NCBI GenBank assembly: GCA_038747915.1
Contig: JBCDJJ010000057.1
Coordinates: 1-23,962 of the forward strand
DNA from: JBCDAP01 sp038747915
Lineage (GTDB): Bacteria; Planctomycetota; Phycisphaerae; Phycisphaerales; UBA1924
DNA: 23,962 bases
Direction of reading: 5' to 3'
The position numbers and the translations under genes were made by a program. The notes under the pieces were generated by a model that did no database searches, was not told the DNA's origin, and saw only the letters and a program-made list of their open reading frames with translations. This document shows positions 21,851-23,962 of the stretch, one piece after another. Numbering within the stretch: position 1 is the first letter of the stretch; each line of letters opens with the position of its first letter.

Positions 21851-23251
21851 GTGCCGGACAAGGTCTTCCGAGACCCACTCTACAACTACATCGGGATCGA
21901 TCGAGATCGCGATGCGTGGCTGTTGCGGCTTCTCGACACTCCCGAGGTTCAACGCCTTCGCCGCATCCATCAGCTTGGCGTGAGCAATTTCACTTACCCG
22001 GGTGCTGAGCACAACCGCCTGGCTCACACGCTCGGCGTGGTCCATCTAATGCAGTCGGTGTTACGGCATCTAGAGCGGGAGCACCCCGATCAGGAGGTTC
22101 AGTCGGCCCGCCAGCCACTCCTCGCTGCTGCGCTACTGCACGATGTCGGACATGGACCGTTTTCGCATCTTTTCGAGCCGTGCCTCGCCCTCGACCACGA
22201 GGAGTGGTCAGTCGCAATCATCCTCAACGAATCAACTCAGGTGAATCAGATCCTGCGCGAACAGGGTGTTTACCTCGCGAAGCACGCGGCCGACCTGATC
22301 GAAAAGGACAACTTCGAGCACCCGGCGTGGCAGAAGGCGTTGCTCTCGAGTGAACTCGATGTCGATCGCCTTGACTACATCCGCCGCGATAGCCTTTTCA
22401 CTGGCGCCGGTTACGGTCACTTCGACTGGCACCGCATCTTGACGACATTTCATTTGGACGAGGACGACAAGGCTCCCGTATGGCCAAAGAAGGCGGCGAT
22501 GGCCATCGAGGAGTACATCTATGCCCGTTTCTACATGTACCAAAATGTGTACTTGCACAAGACCACCCGTGGCTTTGAGGCGCTGGTCAAGGCGATGTGG
22601 CGCCGCGCGGATGAACTCCGCCAGGACGGTCAGGACGTTTCGGCTGTTCCAGCGCTAGAGCGGGTGTGGGCAGTTGAGAAACCCTCACCCGAGACGCTTT
22701 CGATTCGGGATTACCTCGCTGTTGAGGAGTTCACGGTCCTAGCGCAGATGCACCGTTGGTGCGAGCATACCGACCCTATTTTGAGTGATCTTGCGCAGCG
22801 GTTTCTGTGCCGTGATGGCTTTGCGATGATCGAACCCACTCCACCGCCGCCGACGTTGGTTCCCGATTACACGGAGTGGGAAACAGCAGTTTGCAAGTGT
22901 CTAAAGCATCATGGCTACGATAACCCGGCGTGGTACTGCCTCAAGGATGAAGTCAAGGCCAAATACCGCATGCCTTATCGCCCGGAGAAGGAGCCAGACC
23001 AGCAAACTCCGACGAACAGCATTTTTGTGGAGAACGACTTCAGCAAGCGCGTTGAAATCTCTACGGTTATGCCAAGGCTGCGGCCAATCTCCGAAGTCGA
23101 AGTGCCCCGCCCGCGTTACTTCGTCCCGCGCGAGCCAAGCGTTCGCAGCGATATAGAAAAGCTCGCGAAGGAGTGGACATGGCCGGGCGGCGCTCTCAAG
23201 GCCGAGGCATCGCGTGACCACATAGGTGTCGCGACCATCCCGCTCGATTGA
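21851..23251 (+). CDS. HD-domain phosphohydrolase of the SAMHD1/YwfO type
   Basis: The 466-aa protein carries a complete HD metal site: His59 in NRLAHTLGV, His97-Asp98 in LLHDVGHGPFSH, and the Asp of LDVDRLDYIRRDSLFTGAGYG (Asp172 by analogy with SAMHD1, whose segment is DVDKWDYFARD). The opening FRDPLYNYIGIDRDRDAWLLRLLDTPEVQRLRRIHQLG is characteristic of this family ('DPIHGxIxLxxxxxxxIDTPxFQRLRxIxQLG'). Relatives hydrolyse dNTPs to nucleosides and triphosphate or act on other nucleotides. The region after about residue 270 is less conserved and Pro-rich. The GTG start has GGAG (21840-21843) 7 nt upstream. It forms an operon with the YwgA-like gene and lies next to tRNA-Pro. The substrate is not determined by sequence. 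Confidence 0.9.
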   Translation: MPDKVFRDPLYNYIGIDRDRDAWLLRLLDTPEVQRLRRIHQLGVSNFTYPGAEHNRLAHTLGVVHLMQSVLRHLEREHPDQEVQSARQPLLAAALLHDVGHGPFSHLFEPCLALDHEEWSVAIILNESTQVNQILREQGVYLAKHAADLIEKDNFEHPAWQKALLSSELDVDRLDYIRRDSLFTGAGYGHFDWHRILTTFHLDEDDKAPVWPKKAAMAIEEYIYARFYMYQNVYLHKTTRGFEALVKAMWRRADELRQDGQDVSAVPALERVWAVEKPSPETLSIRDYLAVEEFTVLAQMHRWCEHTDPILSDLAQRFLCRDGFAMIEPTPPPPTLVPDYTEWETAVCKCLKHHGYDNPAWYCLKDEVKAKYRMPYRPEKEPDQQTPTNSIFVENDFSKRVEISTVMPRLRPISEVEVPRPRYFVPREPSVRSDIEKLAKEWTWPGGALKAEASRDHIGVATIPLD

Positions 23252-23298
23252 TCCGGCCGGCGCCGAGACGAAATTTCGCTGCACTGAGTTACAAGAAG

Positions 23299-23372
23299 TC
23301 AGGGCGACAGGAGTTGAACCTGCGACCTCGGCGACCCAAACGCCGCGCTCTACCAAGCTGAGCTACGCCCTG
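23299..23372 (-). tRNA. tRNA-Pro (anticodon TGG)
   Basis: On the minus strand the 7-bp acceptor stem CAGGGCG/CGCCCTG is perfect. The D arm is GCTC-AGCTTGGTA-GAGC. The anticodon arm CGGCG-TTTGGGT-CGCCG places TGG at positions 34-36. The variable loop is AGGTC and the T arm GCAGG-TTCAACT-CCTGT has one G-T pair. The discriminator is A and no CCA is encoded. The 74-nt gene reads all or most proline codons through wobble. Confidence 0.95.
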
Positions 23373-23381
23373 AAGAGCCTC

Positions 23382-23387
23382 AGTGTA
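23382..23387 (-). promoter_or_regulatory. -10 box of tRNA-Pro
   Basis: On the minus strand TACACT ends 9 nt before the mature 5' end of the tRNA. No convincing -35 hexamer at 17 nt. Confidence 0.35.
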
Positions 23388-23441
23388 GCCCGCGCCGGTG
23401 CGGCGGTGGTGGGGGTGTCCTGCGCCCACGAACAACACACC

Positions 23442-23472
23442 CCGGTGGCGGAGGCGTCTCGCCTCCGCGGAC
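23442..23472. repeat. Dispersed palindrome family A, copy 2, flanked by an 11-bp direct repeat
   Basis: GCGGAGGCG (23448-23456), loop TCT, CGCCTCCGC (23460-23468). GCCCACGAACA occurs on both sides (23424-23434 and 23477-23487), which looks like a target-site duplication. Confidence 0.6.
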
Positions 23473-23495
23473 ATGAGCCCACGAACATCGTCACC

Positions 23496-23501
23496 TATGG
23501 T
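23496..23501 (+). promoter_or_regulatory. -10 box of trpD (leaderless type)
   Basis: TATGGT ends 6 nt before the ATG at 23508. No Shine-Dalgarno is present. Confidence 0.4.
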
Positions 23502-23507
23502 GCGTCC

Positions 23508-23962
23508 ATGCCCGATCCCGACCTCCTCCACGCCGCCCTCGTTGATCTGACGCGCCGCACATCACTCGACGAGGAGCGCGCCCACGCCGTCTTTCAATGT
23601 GTCCTCGCTGGCGACGCGGCGCCCGAGCAGATCGCTGCCCTGCTGGCCCTGCTCGAAGCCAAAGGCATCGCGGTCGACGAGCTCGTCGGCGCCGCCCGTG
23701 TGATGCGCGAGCACGTCACTCGCGTCGAGGCGCCGGCCGATGGCCGCCCCGTCATCGATACCTGCGGCACCGGTGGTGCCCCCAAGGCCTTCAACATCTC
23801 CACCGCCGCAGCGATCGTCGCCGCCTCCACAGGTCTGGTCCGCGTCGCCAAGCACGGCAACCGCTCCCGCACCGGCCGCGGCTCAGCGGAGGTGCTGCAG
23901 GCGCTCGGCGTCAACGTGGATGCCGACCCGGCCGCCCAGGCCCGGTGCCTCGAGGCAGCCGG
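23508..23962 (+). CDS. trpD: Anthranilate phosphoribosyltransferase, 5' part (cut by window end)
   Basis: TrpD transfers phosphoribose from PRPP to anthranilate, the second step of tryptophan synthesis. The frame is open to the window end (151 complete codons). The N-terminal helical domain (about 1-75) is followed by the PRPP-binding DTCGTGG (84-90), FNISTAAAIVAA (95-106) and VAKHGNRS (113-120), then GSAEVLQALGV. Between KHGNR and GSA there are five residues (SRTGR), whereas typical TrpD has six with a Ser-Ser pair (such as AVSSKS); this is a possible lineage-specific change in the phosphate-binding loop. No other trp gene is in the window. The start is supported by a -10 box 6 nt upstream and the normal N-terminal length. 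Confidence 0.9.
   Translation, partial: MPDPDLLHAALVDLTRRTSLDEERAHAVFQCVLAGDAAPEQIAALLALLEAKGIAVDELVGAARVMREHVTRVEAPADGRPVIDTCGTGGAPKAFNISTAAAIVAASTGLVRVAKHGNRSRTGRGSAEVLQALGVNVDADPAAQARCLEAA

Noticed and set aside
23299..23372. tRNA-Pro as an integration site for the YwgA/HD module
   Set aside because: No copy of the tRNA 3' end was found by eye at the other side of the module, and no integrase gene is present.

Overview
The window is a high-GC bacterial chromosome segment. It most likely comes from a planctomycete of the Phycisphaerae. The evidence is the strong C/G-ending codon bias, a secreted protein with the PAPGA...RRRR C-terminal sorting tail typical of that class, a type III pantothenate kinase, and core complex subunits (atpC, nuoA) separated from their usual operons. 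Placement is by recognition of protein features, not by any search.

Left part (1-9.5 kb): the 3' end of a Gfo/Idh/MocA oxidoreductase; atpC coupled by a GTGA overlap to a second Gfo/Idh/MocA oxidoreductase; convergent obg on the minus strand; divergent from obg, a lipoprotein with a FlgI (P-ring)-like domain followed by HEAT-like helices; then smc (1313 aa) with an unusual insertion in its head domain. Middle part (9.5-19.7 kb): an orphan AAA/Orc1-like ATPase with a tandem-palindrome promoter; a solitary nuoA; a long coiled-coil protein on the minus strand; and a plus-strand series rluB-like - yihY - coaX - degenerate mnmE-like GTPase - YfgM-like TPR protein - rluD-like. Four adjacent gene pairs in the window share 4-base ATGA/GTGA overlaps. 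Right part (19.7-24 kb): a PEP-CTERM-like exported protein behind a leader with three stem-loops; a lower-GC two-gene module (YwgA-like protein plus SAMHD1/YwfO-type HD phosphohydrolase) with its own consensus promoter and a perfect 14-bp palindrome at the start site; tRNA-Pro(TGG) on the minus strand; and the 5' part of trpD.

Three observations stand out. First, most genes that lack a Shine-Dalgarno and are not translationally coupled carry a TANNNT -10-like box ending exactly 6-7 nt before the start codon (obg, AAA ATPase, nuoA, rluB, coaX, trpD, and more weakly the FlgI-like gene), which predicts leaderless mRNAs. Second, there are two families of dispersed palindromes with compensatory stem changes between copies; one copy lies in frame inside the mnmE-like gene. 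Third, the YwgA/HD module and the AAA ATPase look like accessory genes, each with a private palindromic operator candidate. No CRISPR array, insertion sequence, transposase, integrase or rRNA gene was seen.
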